Source of the DNA: Parageobacillus thermantarcticus
GTDB lineage: Bacteria > Bacillota > Bacilli > Bacillales > Anoxybacillaceae
Length of the DNA stretch: 64,000 nucleotides
Assembly (NCBI RefSeq): GCF_900111865.1
Contig: NZ_FOJS01000009.1
Coordinates: 22,353 to 86,352 of the forward strand
Reading direction: 5' to 3'
Part shown: positions 26,078-35,465 of the stretch, one piece after another
How the letters are laid out: each line of letters opens with the position of its first letter
Numbering within the stretch: the stretch's first letter is position 1
Made by a program: the position numbers and the translations under genes
The notes under the pieces: generated by a model
Seen by the model: the letters and a program-made list of their open reading frames with translations, nothing else
The model's database searches: none
Told to the model about the DNA's origin: nothing

Positions 26078-26098
26078 TCCGCTAAACAACCAAAAAAC

Positions 26099-26124
26099 AG
26101 GCCTCAGACATTTGTCTGAAGCCC
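26099..26124 (-). terminator. Terminator of hemZ
   Basis: Stem with core TCAGACA / TGTCTGA extended by GGC/GCC. On the minus strand it is followed by TGTTTTTTGG, 4 bp beyond the hemZ stop. Confidence 0.8.
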
Positions 26125-26127
26125 GCC

Positions 26128-27627
26128 TTATCCAAACAACGCTTCCATCATTTTTAGCTTTTCTTCCGTATAGTGGACAACGTTTTCGTTGTACGCTTTC
26201 GGCTCCTTCGGGTTAGCGAAACGGGTAATTTTCCGCGTTTTCGGATCGACAAATTTGCTCGAGGCGCCGCAGCCAAGCCCGATAATCGATTGCTGTTCTT
26301 CCATAATCATAATGTTGTAGATGCTTTCTTTTCCCGGCAAGGCGTAGCCGACGTTTTCAAGGTTGCCGAGAATGTTTTTTTGCCGGTACAAATAATACGG
26401 GACGTAGCCGTGCCGCTTCGTCCAATCTTGCGCCGCTTTCATCATTTCGCTGATTTCGCCGCGGTCGGCGACTTTGTATTTCGCTTTGTTTTTCGTCATT
26501 TCCGATGCCCGTTTAAACGAGAGCGTGTGCACGGTTAACGACTCCGGCATCAGTTTTTCCGTTTCCGCCAACGTATGCGCAAACTCTTTCAGCCCTTCTC
26601 CCGGAAGGCCGATGATTAAATCCATGTTAATGTTGTTCATCCCCATCCCGCGGGCGAGGTGGAATTTTTCAATCGTTTCGTCAACCGTATGATGGCGGCC
26701 GATCGCTTTTAACGTTTCTTGAATGTACGACTGCGGGTTAATGCTGATGCGGTCGATGTTCCACTTTTTCAGCACGTTCAGTTTCTCCGGCGTAATCGTG
26801 TCGGGACGCCCTGCTTCGACCGTGATTTCACGGACGCGCTCAACGTTTGGAAACGACTCGTACATCTCCGCATACAGCCGGTCCATTTCTTCAGCGCTAA
26901 TGCTCGTCGGCGTGCCGCCGCCGTAGTAAATCGTCGTAATATGGATGCCGCGCTCTTTTAAAAAACGGCCGATTTCCCGCATTTCATAATGCAGCCCGGC
27001 TAAAAAAGCATCGACAGAACCTTGGCGCCCATTAATGGCATAGGCAGGAAACGTGCAATACGCGCATTTCGTCGGACAAAACGGAATGCCGATATAAATG
27101 CTTACTTCATGGGCGAGATCGTATAAATCCGGCACGACCGCAAGCTGGCGGTCGACAATTTCCTGCATCAGCTGGATTTTTTCTTCCGTCACTAAATACT
27201 CTTCGCGAAGCTGGCGGTGCGCTTCGTCTTTAGAAAGCCCGGAACGCAGCATCTTATGCAATAATTTGACAGGGCGGATCCCCGTCAGCACGCCCCATTG
27301 CTGGATAAGGCCGGTATATTGCTGCAATAATGTAACGTATACATAAAGCACCGCGTATTTTACTTGTTTAAAACGCTCTTTCTCGTCAAGACAGCCGGAT
27401 ACGTCTTTTTCATGATCCGCTTCATATTTGTTTCCCGCCGCTTTTTCTGTCAATATTCCATGAACATAAACGCGCTTGCCGCCGCTTACGGAAAGCGCGA
27501 CCGTTATATCCGCGTCATAACCCGGTTCCAGCACTAGTTCATATTCTTCAAAAAATAATCCTGTGATGACTTCCAACGGGCGTTGAAACCGCCCGATATC
27601 GTGCAATCCTTCGATTTGGATACGCAA
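26128..27627 (-). CDS. hemZ: HemZ, radical SAM coproporphyrinogen III oxidase-like protein
   Basis: Oxygen-independent coproporphyrinogen dehydrogenase family, about 499 aa. The radical-SAM 4Fe-4S motif CPTKCAYC lies near residues 184-191, followed by YYGGGTPTS and the family segments ITVEAGRPDTI and NMDLIIGLPGEG. I choose the TTG at 27627 (equivalent to B. subtilis MQIKIEGIHD), 8 nt after AAAGG; an ATG two codons earlier is almost on top of that site. Exact role in haem synthesis is debated for Bacillus. Confidence 0.92.
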   Translation of the reverse strand: MRIQIEGLHDIGRFQRPLEVITGLFFEEYELVLEPGYDADITVALSVSGGKRVYVHGILTEKAAGNKYEADHEKDVSGCLDEKERFKQVKYAVLYVYVTLLQQYTGLIQQWGVLTGIRPVKLLHKMLRSGLSKDEAHRQLREEYLVTEEKIQLMQEIVDRQLAVVPDLYDLAHEVSIYIGIPFCPTKCAYCTFPAYAINGRQGSVDAFLAGLHYEMREIGRFLKERGIHITTIYYGGGTPTSISAEEMDRLYAEMYESFPNVERVREITVEAGRPDTITPEKLNVLKKWNIDRISINPQSYIQETLKAIGRHHTVDETIEKFHLARGMGMNNINMDLIIGLPGEGLKEFAHTLAETEKLMPESLTVHTLSFKRASEMTKNKAKYKVADRGEISEMMKAAQDWTKRHGYVPYYLYRQKNILGNLENVGYALPGKESIYNIMIMEEQQSIIGLGCGASSKFVDPKTRKITRFANPKEPKAYNENVVHYTEEKLKMMEALFG

Positions 27628-27713
27628 TGGCATCACCTTTCCCACGTCAAGCTTATTTCAGTGTACAGAAGGAGATTCTGCTTCGTCAAGCGGAGAGATT
27701 CACCAATGAAAAG

Positions 27714-27738
27714 AAGCCGGGACGAACGATCCCAGCTT
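27714..27738 (-). terminator. Terminator of yhaX
   Basis: 9-bp stem AAGCCGGGA / TCCCAGCTT (one G-U), 7-nt loop; CTTTTC follows on the minus strand. Confidence 0.7.
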
Positions 27739-27744
27739 TCTTGT

Positions 27745-28611
27745 TTATCGTTTCATTTTCAATTTTTGCAAAAATTCTAGACGTTGCTGTTTACGGAAAT
27801 GTTCTTTAATCATGTAGGCGACTCCGAGCTGTTCGTTCGAGCGCGTCACCCAGTCAGCAACTTTTTTCACTTCCACAGGGGCATTCCCCATTGCGACTCC
27901 TAAACCAGCCGCCTCAATCGCTGGCATATCGTCTAGGCCATCGCCGATTACCACCATTTCTTTCAAAGAAATGCCTAAATGATTGCCGAGGCGTCGCAAT
28001 CCGGCAAGTTTGGATACTCCCCGCGGCACGATTTCCATTTTTCCATTTTGTTGCATGATCATATCGATGGTCGGAAACGCCTTTTCCAATACCGCTGCTG
28101 CTTCATTGCGCTCTTTTTCGTTAGCAAAATACACATCGATTTTCGGAACCGCTAATGGCTCATCGATTAATATGTCGCCAAGCGAATCAACGAACTGGGT
28201 CGGATAAAAAAACGGATCGCCAGATGATAGCACCGTTTTTGCGACTAAATTTTTTTGCACTTTTTTCCGGTTGCTGATCGAATAACGTTCATGCATCAAT
28301 CGAATATTACAATGGAAATTTTCAAGCACTTGCACGATATTAAATGTCCGTTCTTCTGGAATAAGCGCTTCAAATATTTTTTCATTCAGCGATTTTCCGA
28401 GCATCGCCCCTTGAAACGTGATCAATTCGCTATTCAATTTTAACGCCTTTGCGATTTTTCGTGCCGCAAGCAAATTTCTGCTTGTCATCAGTGTCACGTA
28501 AACTCCTTTTCGTTTTACGTATTCGACCGCTTCTTTCGTTTCCCGTTGCAAGCGGCCGTTGTTTTTTAAAATCGTTCCGTCAATATTGAGAGCAAGCAAC
28601 TTATATGCCAC
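27745..28611 (-). CDS. yhaX: HAD-superfamily (Cof/IIB) protein YhaX with altered motif I
   Basis: 288-residue haloacid-dehalogenase fold protein, same length as B. subtilis YhaX. Motif I reads LNIDGT: the nucleophile position is Asn9, whereas the second Asp (Asp11) is kept. Motif II (LMTSR) and the C-terminal motif GDGLDDMPAIEAAGLGVAMGNA are intact. Loss of the nucleophilic Asp predicts weak or absent phosphatase activity. The start is GTG, 5 nt after GGGGGAG. It lies between yheA and hemZ with its own terminator. Confidence 0.85.
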   Translation of the reverse strand: MAYKLLALNIDGTILKNNGRLQRETKEAVEYVKRKGVYVTLMTSRNLLAARKIAKALKLNSELITFQGAMLGKSLNEKIFEALIPEERTFNIVQVLENFHCNIRLMHERYSISNRKKVQKNLVAKTVLSSGDPFFYPTQFVDSLGDILIDEPLAVPKIDVYFANEKERNEAAAVLEKAFPTIDMIMQQNGKMEIVPRGVSKLAGLRRLGNHLGISLKEMVVIGDGLDDMPAIEAAGLGVAMGNAPVEVKKVADWVTRSNEQLGVAYMIKEHFRKQQRLEFLQKLKMKR

Positions 28612-28694
28612 GCCGTCTCCCCCTTTTCGAAAAAGTTGAATCTTGCCCGCTTCTCTCCTATCACTTCATAGCTATGATAAAACGGACAAAAAAA

Positions 28695-28715
28695 GAACAC
28701 TCAATATGAGTGTTC
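28695..28715 (-). terminator. Terminator of yheBA
   Basis: 8-bp perfect stem GAACACTC / GAGTGTTC, 5-nt loop, followed on the minus strand by TTTTTTTG. Confidence 0.85.
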
Positions 28716-28719
28716 GCGT

Positions 28720-29073
28720 TTATTCTGTGAATGAACGATATAGTTCCTCCAACGGCTTCATTGCAATTTGTTGAACGTCAGCCATCACCATGCTCATCCG
28801 TTGTTCGAGCGCCATCAGCTGGGCAAGCTTTTCGTTTTGCTGGGCGAGCGTCATCGCTTTTTGCGCTTGTTCCACTTCTTCCGGCAAAATTTCAGCGCCA
28901 GTCATTTGTTTTTCATGAAGGCGCATTTGCAAATCGCGGAAATTCGTAAATATGCGATACGCCGTTTCATCGCGACGCACCGCTTCGTACGCCTGCTTTA
29001 ATTGTTGAAAATCGCTGCTTGTGCGGATCGCTTGCCCCAGTTGCTCGGCAAGGGCATATAGTTGATTCGACAT
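28720..29073 (-). CDS. yheA: YheA/YlbF family protein
   Basis: 117-residue helical protein of the YlbF/YmcA superfamily (Com_YlbF), whose members form the RicAFT complex that modulates RNase Y; YheA itself is uncharacterised. The start MSNQLYALAEQLG at 29073 follows AGGAGG at 7 nt; the long N-terminal extension of the open frame lacks support. It is downstream of yheB on the same strand. Confidence 0.9.
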   Translation of the reverse strand: MSNQLYALAEQLGQAIRTSSDFQQLKQAYEAVRRDETAYRIFTNFRDLQMRLHEKQMTGAEILPEEVEQAQKAMTLAQQNEKLAQLMALEQRMSMVMADVQQIAMKPLEELYRSFTE

Positions 29074-29162
29074 AAAAAAGCCTCCTATGAAAAAGTAACC
29101 TATCACTATCATAACGTATGCGCTAGGAAAAAGCGATATGACTAACAAAAAATGGGACATCC

Positions 29163-30296
29163 TTACAGCCATAAGCCAATGATTCCTTGGAAAAATCCAA
29201 TGATTCCGCCTAATAACGCGCCTAAATATGTAATCATTTTAAACTCGCGCCGCGAAATCGCCAAAATCATTTCTTCAAGACGTTCTACGGAAAACGACTC
29301 GACTTCGGAACGAACGATATCGGCTAATTGCAGACGCTCGATGATCATTTCGACTTGACCGCTGATCCATCTTCCGCCTGCTGCCACCGCCTTTGGAATC
29401 CATTCATCCATGATTCGCTCTTGATATGGGGCAATGAAGTCAGCGAGCGGCCGTGCTAAAAAATCATCTCGTTCAACAGCGCCGATGACCAAGCGGTGAA
29501 AAGATTGGCGAATCCGCTCTTTGCCAATCAGCTCCTCAACCACTGCAAAAGGATGACTCGTTAGTTTATTCCATTCGTTAAACAACAGCTGCGCAAATAG
29601 CTCCCTCGTTCCAGAATGGCGGAAAAATTTAATGATTTCCGGCTGCACTTTATCGACAAGGTTGGCGTTGTTAAGAAACATTTGCAGCATATTGCCTAAC
29701 ATCCCGCGGCCGCTAAAAAATTCATCGATCATTTTAGCGATTCGCTGTTTTCCCTCTTCACTTTGAAAATAGTCAAGCGCTCGGTCAGCGATGTAATTTG
29801 CTAAATCGCCAATCCGTGTTTCCATTTTCTTTTGTACTTCGTCAGGAAACACGTCGCGAATCGCTTTTGACCTAATCGGCTCCATCCACTGTTCATACGC
29901 CTTGTCCAACCATTGTGCCGCTTTTGTGCGAATGAGCTCCTCCGGTTTTCTGATTCCCATTTGTTCTAGAAACTCCCGCACCGTTTGTCCGCGGGAAAGC
30001 CACGTTTTTACAAACTGTCGTACCTGTTCGACCACGCCGTTCATCCATTCGCTTTCCATCAATTTGCGGCGAATGCCTTCTGGTGTTAATAAATGTTCGA
30101 CGACCATCTTTCCAAGCTGTTCGGCAAGTTCCTCGCGCCGCTTCGGAATCAGCCCCGGCGTGAACGGAAGTTGCTTTCCGAACACATATATCGGATGGTA
30201 CGGGTGGAACAACATTTTAATAGCAAGGAAGTTTGTTACTCCACCAATTATCGCACCAACGACGATCATAAACAACAAATAAATAATCGTCCCCAT
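29163..30296 (-). CDS. yheB: YheB, DUF445 membrane-associated protein
   Basis: 377-residue protein with a membrane helix at each end (residues about 1-25 and 355-377) and a long helical amphipathic middle, the DUF445 layout. The conserved [16 protein letters not shown] follows the first helix. The ATG follows GAAAGGAGAGAAAT. It is divergent from the ATP-grasp cluster and upstream of yheA. Related YtaF/DUF445 proteins are linked to sporulation; the molecular role is unknown. Confidence 0.9.
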   Translation of the reverse strand: MGTIIYLLFMIVVGAIIGGVTNFLAIKMLFHPYHPIYVFGKQLPFTPGLIPKRREELAEQLGKMVVEHLLTPEGIRRKLMESEWMNGVVEQVRQFVKTWLSRGQTVREFLEQMGIRKPEELIRTKAAQWLDKAYEQWMEPIRSKAIRDVFPDEVQKKMETRIGDLANYIADRALDYFQSEEGKQRIAKMIDEFFSGRGMLGNMLQMFLNNANLVDKVQPEIIKFFRHSGTRELFAQLLFNEWNKLTSHPFAVVEELIGKERIRQSFHRLVIGAVERDDFLARPLADFIAPYQERIMDEWIPKAVAAGGRWISGQVEMIIERLQLADIVRSEVESFSVERLEEMILAISRREFKMITYLGALLGGIIGFFQGIIGLWL

Positions 30297-30326
30297 ATTT
30301 CTCTCCTTTCACGTATGTCCACTATC

Positions 30327-30354
30327 ACCAAAATTAGGCGAGAATCATACGATA
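30327..30354 (+). promoter_or_regulatory. Candidate sigma-K promoter of the ATP-grasp cluster
   Basis: AC (30327-30328), 17-bp spacer and CATACGATA (30346-30354), an exact match to the remembered sigma-K -10 pattern CATANNNTA. The predicted start is about 70 bp before the first ATP-grasp gene. Confidence 0.5.
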
Positions 30355-30423
30355 CGATATGAAACGGTTGCCTAATTTTTCATTATAGAGATTGTGAAAC
30401 GAAAGCGCAAATGAGGGAGGACA

Positions 30424-31515
30424 ATGAATCATCCTCGTTCCATCGCTGTGATGACGGAATTTTTCCAGACGACGGACTCCCGCGTTCACTTTGGCTCCAT
30501 CCATGAATTTTGCAAGGAATTAGCGGAATATAGCAAGCAGCATCATCTTGCTCTATACGTGACCTCCTTATCAATGTACTTAGAAAATGAAAAAATCGGC
30601 TATCAGTGGATGAATGGGGAATGGGCGAAAACGGAAGTCCCCCCGGCGAAAGTCATTTATAACCGCATTCATTCGCGAAAAACAGAATATTCCCGTTTGT
30701 TTGAACGTCTTATCCGCAAGCTCCAAGATGAACATGTCCTTATGTTTAATCACCGCTTTTTGCACAAATGGGAAGTGCACGAACGTTTGCTCAACTATGC
30801 GCATTTGCATCCGTATTTGCCAAAAACGGAATTGTTCGCGAAAAAACAAACGCTCGACCATTTTCTCGAACAATTTCCCGTTACTTTTATTAAACCGGTT
30901 CATGGCAGTCAAGGACGCCATATTTTCCGCATCGAAAAAACGGGAAGCGATTTTCGCCTTGACTATTCTACGCTCACAAAAGATATGGAGCGGCACTACA
31001 CTTCTACTTCATCGCTGTTTGCGGCTTTGAAGGAACGAATGAGATCAGCGGCCATCGTTCAACAGGGCGTTGCCATCCAGACGCTGGACGGGCGCCCCGT
31101 CGATTTCAGGCTGTCATGCCACCGCATTCATGGCGGCGAATGGCGCGTGACATCCGCTGTCGCACGCATCGCCCAGCAAGAACAATTTGTTGCCAATCTT
31201 GCCCGCGGCGGGGAAATCGTTTCCATCGATACGGTGCTTGGACAATTATATAAGAGAAACAAAGCGTTCCATCAAAAAATGTTGTTAAAAGAAATCGCAC
31301 TGGAAACGGCTTCCGCGCTAGCATGCGAAGCCGACGGATTATATGGAGAATTCGGCATTGATATAGCGATCGATCAAGAAAACAAACCGTGGATCATCGA
31401 AGTAAACACAAAACCGTCAAAACAAACCGATACGGCAATGCCCAACGTCCTTATTCGCCCTTCCGCTAAAGCGATTATTGACTATTGCTTATTTCTGATC
31501 GAACAAAAGGAGTGA
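30424..31515 (+). CDS. yheC: YheC/YheD-type ATP-grasp protein 1, endospore coat-associated
   Basis: 363-residue ATP-grasp enzyme (YheC/YheD family), likely forming an amide or peptide bond on an unknown substrate. The nucleotide-binding strand and glycine loop IKPVHGSQGRHIF is near residues 158-170, and the Mg-binding C-terminal segment GEFGIDIAID...WIIEVNTKPS is intact. The N-terminal FFQTTDSRVHFGSIHEF resembles YheC. The ATG follows GGGAGGACA. First of four consecutive paralogues, 6 bp before the next; a sigma-K-like promoter precedes the set. Confidence 0.83.
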   Translation: MNHPRSIAVMTEFFQTTDSRVHFGSIHEFCKELAEYSKQHHLALYVTSLSMYLENEKIGYQWMNGEWAKTEVPPAKVIYNRIHSRKTEYSRLFERLIRKLQDEHVLMFNHRFLHKWEVHERLLNYAHLHPYLPKTELFAKKQTLDHFLEQFPVTFIKPVHGSQGRHIFRIEKTGSDFRLDYSTLTKDMERHYTSTSSLFAALKERMRSAAIVQQGVAIQTLDGRPVDFRLSCHRIHGGEWRVTSAVARIAQQEQFVANLARGGEIVSIDTVLGQLYKRNKAFHQKMLLKEIALETASALACEADGLYGEFGIDIAIDQENKPWIIEVNTKPSKQTDTAMPNVLIRPSAKAIIDYCLFLIEQKE

Positions 31516-31521
31516 ATACTA

Positions 31522-32589
31522 TTGATTTCGTTTGGATTCGTCACGATCTATGATCAGCAAGAAATCGATTATTCCACGGAAATGGCCAAACGAGCTGAGC
31601 GTTATGGCATTACCGTCTACCGCTTTACCCCGCTTGATATTGACCCGTTGACAGAAAAAGCGCGCGGCAAAAAGTTTCATGCCGCCACGCAATCATGGAT
31701 CGAGAGCGTTTTTGATATTCCTGCTATTTTATATGACCGCTGCTTTTACCGCGCCGATGAGCGTTCGAAAAAAAGCAAACCGATTATGCAGTGGATCAAA
31801 CAGCGTCCGGATATTACATTTTTAGGATACGGGTTCCCAAGTAAATGGGATTTGTACAAAAGGATCATCGATCATCCATTGCTTTCCTATTATGTTCCGA
31901 AAACCGTACTCCTTCGTTCCCCAACCGATTTGCTGCACATGATCCGGAAAGAAAAATCCGTCATTTGTAAGCCAGAACACGGTTCGCAAGGCAAAGGCAT
32001 TTATGTTGTAAAACAAGTGGAAAACCATCTGCATATTCTGGACACAAGCGGTCAAACTATCGCCGCCATCAAGCGAAAAATAGATTTACAACATTGGTTA
32101 GAAGCACTGCTTCACCGCTCTTCGTATCTTATCCAACCGTTTTTCCCTTTAAAAACGAAGCAAAACGAGCCGTTCGATGTGCGTTTCTTCTTCCAAAAAA
32201 ACGAACATGGAACATGGAGCGAACGCGGCAGAGGAGTGAGAGTCGGGCCTCCGGGAACAATCATCGCCAACGTCAGCGCCGGCGCTTCCATTTTCGATTT
32301 TTCCAAATGGTTCAGCCAAATTCCTTCTCCGCAGCGCCTTTTTATTGCCGACGGAATCGAAACGATTACGAACGTGCTGCCATCTTACTTGGAAGAGCAG
32401 TTCGGTCCGCTGTTTGAATTAGGTATTGATCTTGGAATCACAGAAGAAGGCGCCGTATGGCTGATCGACATCAATTCGAAGCCGGGCCGAAAAATGATTA
32501 CCACGCTTTCCCCTGAAAAACGCGACACGATATATGAAGCACCCCTTCGCTATTGCCTGTTTCTTGCAAACGAGGTGAATGTCCGATGA
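31522..32589 (+). CDS. YheC/YheD-type ATP-grasp protein 2
   Basis: 355-residue ATP-grasp protein starting with TTG, preceded by AAAGGAG at 10 nt. The key segments are CKPEHGSQGKGIYVV, FDVRFFFQ and FELGIDLGI...WLIDINSKPGRK. The N-terminal third (FGFVTIYDQQEIDYSTEMAKRAERYG) resembles a pre-ATP-grasp domain and differs from that of gene 1. Gene 3 overlaps it by 4 bp. Paralogue two of four. Confidence 0.82.
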   Translation: MISFGFVTIYDQQEIDYSTEMAKRAERYGITVYRFTPLDIDPLTEKARGKKFHAATQSWIESVFDIPAILYDRCFYRADERSKKSKPIMQWIKQRPDITFLGYGFPSKWDLYKRIIDHPLLSYYVPKTVLLRSPTDLLHMIRKEKSVICKPEHGSQGKGIYVVKQVENHLHILDTSGQTIAAIKRKIDLQHWLEALLHRSSYLIQPFFPLKTKQNEPFDVRFFFQKNEHGTWSERGRGVRVGPPGTIIANVSAGASIFDFSKWFSQIPSPQRLFIADGIETITNVLPSYLEEQFGPLFELGIDLGITEEGAVWLIDINSKPGRKMITTLSPEKRDTIYEAPLRYCLFLANEVNVR

Positions 32590-33935
32590 AATATTCATTA
32601 ACGATACAAGAGGGAGAAGAAAATACGATTTACCTTCCTCCCGATGTCTCGCTTTCCGGGCAAACGATGGCATCGTTTGGCAGCATATCAACAACATGCC
32701 GCTTCGTTTCGTCTCCGCTTTTAGACAAACAAATTATCATGACGAATGATGTCGCTAAACGCTTATACATCCCATTTTCCGCCGACGTTCATCTATTTTT
32801 CGATGAAGATACCGTCCATCTTGGCCCGCTCGTCGGCATTTTTACCGCCGGATTTACGAAATCGCCGCTTCGTCCAGTGGGAAAACGAAGCTTTTTCTTT
32901 GCTAAATTGCTGTCACAACAAAAAAAGATTGGAGTATTCGCCTTCGTTTTCGGCACACATCATATCAACTGGGAAAAAGGAACGATAACCGGCTATTTTT
33001 ATACAGAAAGCGGCTGGACGCAACGCGAAGTTCCGTTTCCAACCGTTATTTACAATCGCCTGCCAAACCGACGAATCGAAAACGCCGAAGCATTCCAAGC
33101 AATTAAAACAACATTAAAAACAAAATACGGAATCCCTTGGTTTAACGAAAACTTTTTTAACAAATGGGAAGTATACCGTCTGCTCGAAAAACATCCATTA
33201 TCGCGACCGTATCTTCCAGACACATCGTTTTATCCTACGATCGAAACGGTCGATCAATTTTTAAAACGTTATGGCGAAGTATATTTAAAGCCCGCCAATG
33301 GCAGCCACGGTTTAGGCATTTACCATATTTTAAAAAAAAATAGGAAATACGAATGCCGATTTCGCAATCAACGCGGCGTGAACCGCTCGCAATCGTTTCC
33401 AACATTATCATCCTTATGGAAAAATATCTTTTCACAACAAAAATTAGATTCATATATTATTCAACAAGGGATTAGACTCATCGAAATCAACGGAAGAAAA
33501 ATCGATTTTCGCGTTCATACGAATAAAAATGAAGAAGGGATTTGGCAGGTGAGCGCGATCGCGGCGAAAATCGCCGAAAAAACGAGCGTGACAACCCATA
33601 TTCATAACGGTGGCATCGTCAAAACAGTCGAAGAAATTTTCCCTGACCGAAGCGCTCGCGACCGTATCCTCCGACAACTTTATGACACCGCCCTTACCTT
33701 AAGCCGCTGCCTTGAGGAACAGCTGCAGATAAATATTGGCGAAATCGGATTTGATTTTGGCATCGACCGGCAATGTCGGATTTGGATGTTTGAAGCAAAT
33801 TCAAAGCCGGGGCGATCCATTTTTACACATCCGAAGTTAAAACGATATGATGAATTAACAGCAATGCTTTTACTTGCGTACGCCGTCTATTTAAGCAAGA
33901 AAACGATCGATAAACGAGAGGCGTCATTCACATGA
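32586..33935 (+). CDS. yheD: YheC/YheD-type ATP-grasp protein 3 (YheD-like)
   Basis: 449-residue member, the longest of the set and closest in length to B. subtilis YheD. An extra N-terminal beta-rich region of about 100 residues (YSLTIQEGEENTIYLPP) precedes GPLVGIFTAGF, which opens the shared core. Core motifs are YLKPANGSHGLGIYHI, IDFRVHTN and GEIGFDFGID...MFEANSKPGRS. The ATG at 32586 overlaps the previous stop (ATGA) and GAGGTG lies upstream, indicating coupling. Confidence 0.85.
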   Translation: MKYSLTIQEGEENTIYLPPDVSLSGQTMASFGSISTTCRFVSSPLLDKQIIMTNDVAKRLYIPFSADVHLFFDEDTVHLGPLVGIFTAGFTKSPLRPVGKRSFFFAKLLSQQKKIGVFAFVFGTHHINWEKGTITGYFYTESGWTQREVPFPTVIYNRLPNRRIENAEAFQAIKTTLKTKYGIPWFNENFFNKWEVYRLLEKHPLSRPYLPDTSFYPTIETVDQFLKRYGEVYLKPANGSHGLGIYHILKKNRKYECRFRNQRGVNRSQSFPTLSSLWKNIFSQQKLDSYIIQQGIRLIEINGRKIDFRVHTNKNEEGIWQVSAIAAKIAEKTSVTTHIHNGGIVKTVEEIFPDRSARDRILRQLYDTALTLSRCLEEQLQINIGEIGFDFGIDRQCRIWMFEANSKPGRSIFTHPKLKRYDELTAMLLLAYAVYLSKKTIDKREASFT

Positions 33936-35104
33936 CGGTCATTTTCTACAATCACGAAAAAAAGCAATGGTTTCACCAAGACAAGGACCGTTCCTATATG
34001 TTTGGATACCGGCATCGACTGCGTTTTGCTAATGACGCGCCATCTTTTTCGTTCCCCGTGAAAGAAAGGAACGGAAAAATCGGACCGCTTGTCGGCATTG
34101 TCATTAGCGAATCATCTATTCCCGCGCTTTTAAAACGAAAAAAACAATATGTCGAACTCATCGCCCATTCGCTACAAAAAGCGGGAAGCATCAGCGTGGT
34201 GCTTCCGTTCAGCGCCATCGCAGAACGATCCGTTCAAGGATATGTATTCGTTAATGATCTTGGGCGATGGATGCCCGTTACCGCCCCGCTTCCCGACGTT
34301 TTTTATAACCGCATCAAAAGCAGAGCAGAAGAAAAAACGGAAGCGTTCCAACAGACAATCGCCTTTTTAGATAATCTCCGCATCCCATTTTTTAATCGTT
34401 CTTTTTTGACGAAATGGGAACTATACGAAGCATTGAAAAACAACGAGCGATTGCGCCCGCATTTGCCAGCAACGATTGAAGTTCATAGTATTGACGATAT
34501 ACGAGTGATGCTGCAAAGATACGGAAGTGTTTACATGAAGCCAAATGAAGGAGCGAAAGGAAAAGGAATTTTTCGTTTAACTTCTTCTCCTTCGCAAACA
34601 TATGTCTATGAACAAATAAACGGTCAAAAAACGCTTGTTTCCCTTGACGCACTCGCTCCGTTGTTTGCCTCGGCGCGTTATGTCGCTCAACAAGCGATCG
34701 ATGCCGATACGTGGCAAGGCAGCCGCTATGATTTGCGCGTTCTCGTTCATTATCGGCGCGGCGCTTACGCAATAAGCGGCATCGGCGCGCGGCTGGCGCA
34801 AGCGCAGCAACTGACGACACACGTCCTAAACGGCGGGAAGCTTCTGCCATATTCCAAGGTGGAAAGCCGGATCGATGAAAGGCTGCTGTGCGATATCATG
34901 GACGAATGCGGGAAAGAAATAAGCAAACATTTCGGATTCATCGGTGAGTTTTCCGCAGACATCGGCCGAAGCAAAGATGGGCAGTTATATTTGTACGAAC
35001 TAAACGCCAAACCGATGATTTTTGACGAACCCGACATTCAGCGTTCTGGTGCAAAGCAACTTATCGCTCTATTTGAGGAGCTAACTGGGTTTGCATCATC
35101 GTAA
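33932..35104 (+). CDS. YheC/YheD-type ATP-grasp protein 4
   Basis: 390-residue paralogue. It shares GPLVGIVISES with gene 3 and then has MKPNEGAKGKGIFRL, YDLRVLVHY and GEFSADIGRSKDG...YELNAKPM. The glycine loop (EGAKGKG) and final motif (NAKPM in place of NSKPG/NTKPS) diverge most from the set. The start overlaps gene 3 by 4 bp. The last 44 bp overlap a convergent gene on the minus strand. Confidence 0.83.
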   Translation: MTVIFYNHEKKQWFHQDKDRSYMFGYRHRLRFANDAPSFSFPVKERNGKIGPLVGIVISESSIPALLKRKKQYVELIAHSLQKAGSISVVLPFSAIAERSVQGYVFVNDLGRWMPVTAPLPDVFYNRIKSRAEEKTEAFQQTIAFLDNLRIPFFNRSFLTKWELYEALKNNERLRPHLPATIEVHSIDDIRVMLQRYGSVYMKPNEGAKGKGIFRLTSSPSQTYVYEQINGQKTLVSLDALAPLFASARYVAQQAIDADTWQGSRYDLRVLVHYRRGAYAISGIGARLAQAQQLTTHVLNGGKLLPYSKVESRIDERLLCDIMDECGKEISKHFGFIGEFSADIGRSKDGQLYLYELNAKPMIFDEPDIQRSGAKQLIALFEELTGFASS

Positions 35105-35465
35105 AAAATAGCCGGCTATATTGAATCGCCTGTTGCAATGATTGGTCCGCCGCTTTTCGCGCAGCGCCCGACAGCTTTTCACTTGCTTTTTGGCATAGCA
35201 TCCCTTTTTCTAATTCGTTGCAGCAAAGTGCATGCACAAGGCCAGCAACCGAAGCTTTCGCCGTCTTTTCCTCGCCGCTTTCTTCATATGCCCCGGCAAG
35301 TAAATGATGAATGTATTGCCATAGCTCATATTGGCGTTGTATATCCTCTAAATACAATGCCAATTGTTGCTTCCACATTTCATCGTCCACCATTTCCGCC
35401 AGCTGTTCTGCTAACTGCGCTGATCTTTTTATCGCGCGCAGCAGTTGTTTCACAGCACGCATCAT
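35061..35465 (-). CDS. Helical protein of unknown function
   Basis: 134 residues, strongly helical, no membrane segment: AVKQLLRAIKRSAQLAEQLAEM, then a possible four-helix bundle with two adjacent Cys in the middle (HALCCNELEKGMLCQK). The ATG (35465 or the next codon) follows GGAGGGAGAGGG. It is convergent with ATP-grasp gene 4, overlapping its 3' end by 44 bp. I do not recognise the family. Its position suggests, but does not show, a role in sporulation. Confidence 0.6.
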   Translation of the reverse strand: MMRAVKQLLRAIKRSAQLAEQLAEMVDDEMWKQQLALYLEDIQRQYELWQYIHHLLAGAYEESGEEKTAKASVAGLVHALCCNELEKGMLCQKASEKLSGAARKAADQSLQQAIQYSRLFFTMMQTQLAPQIER

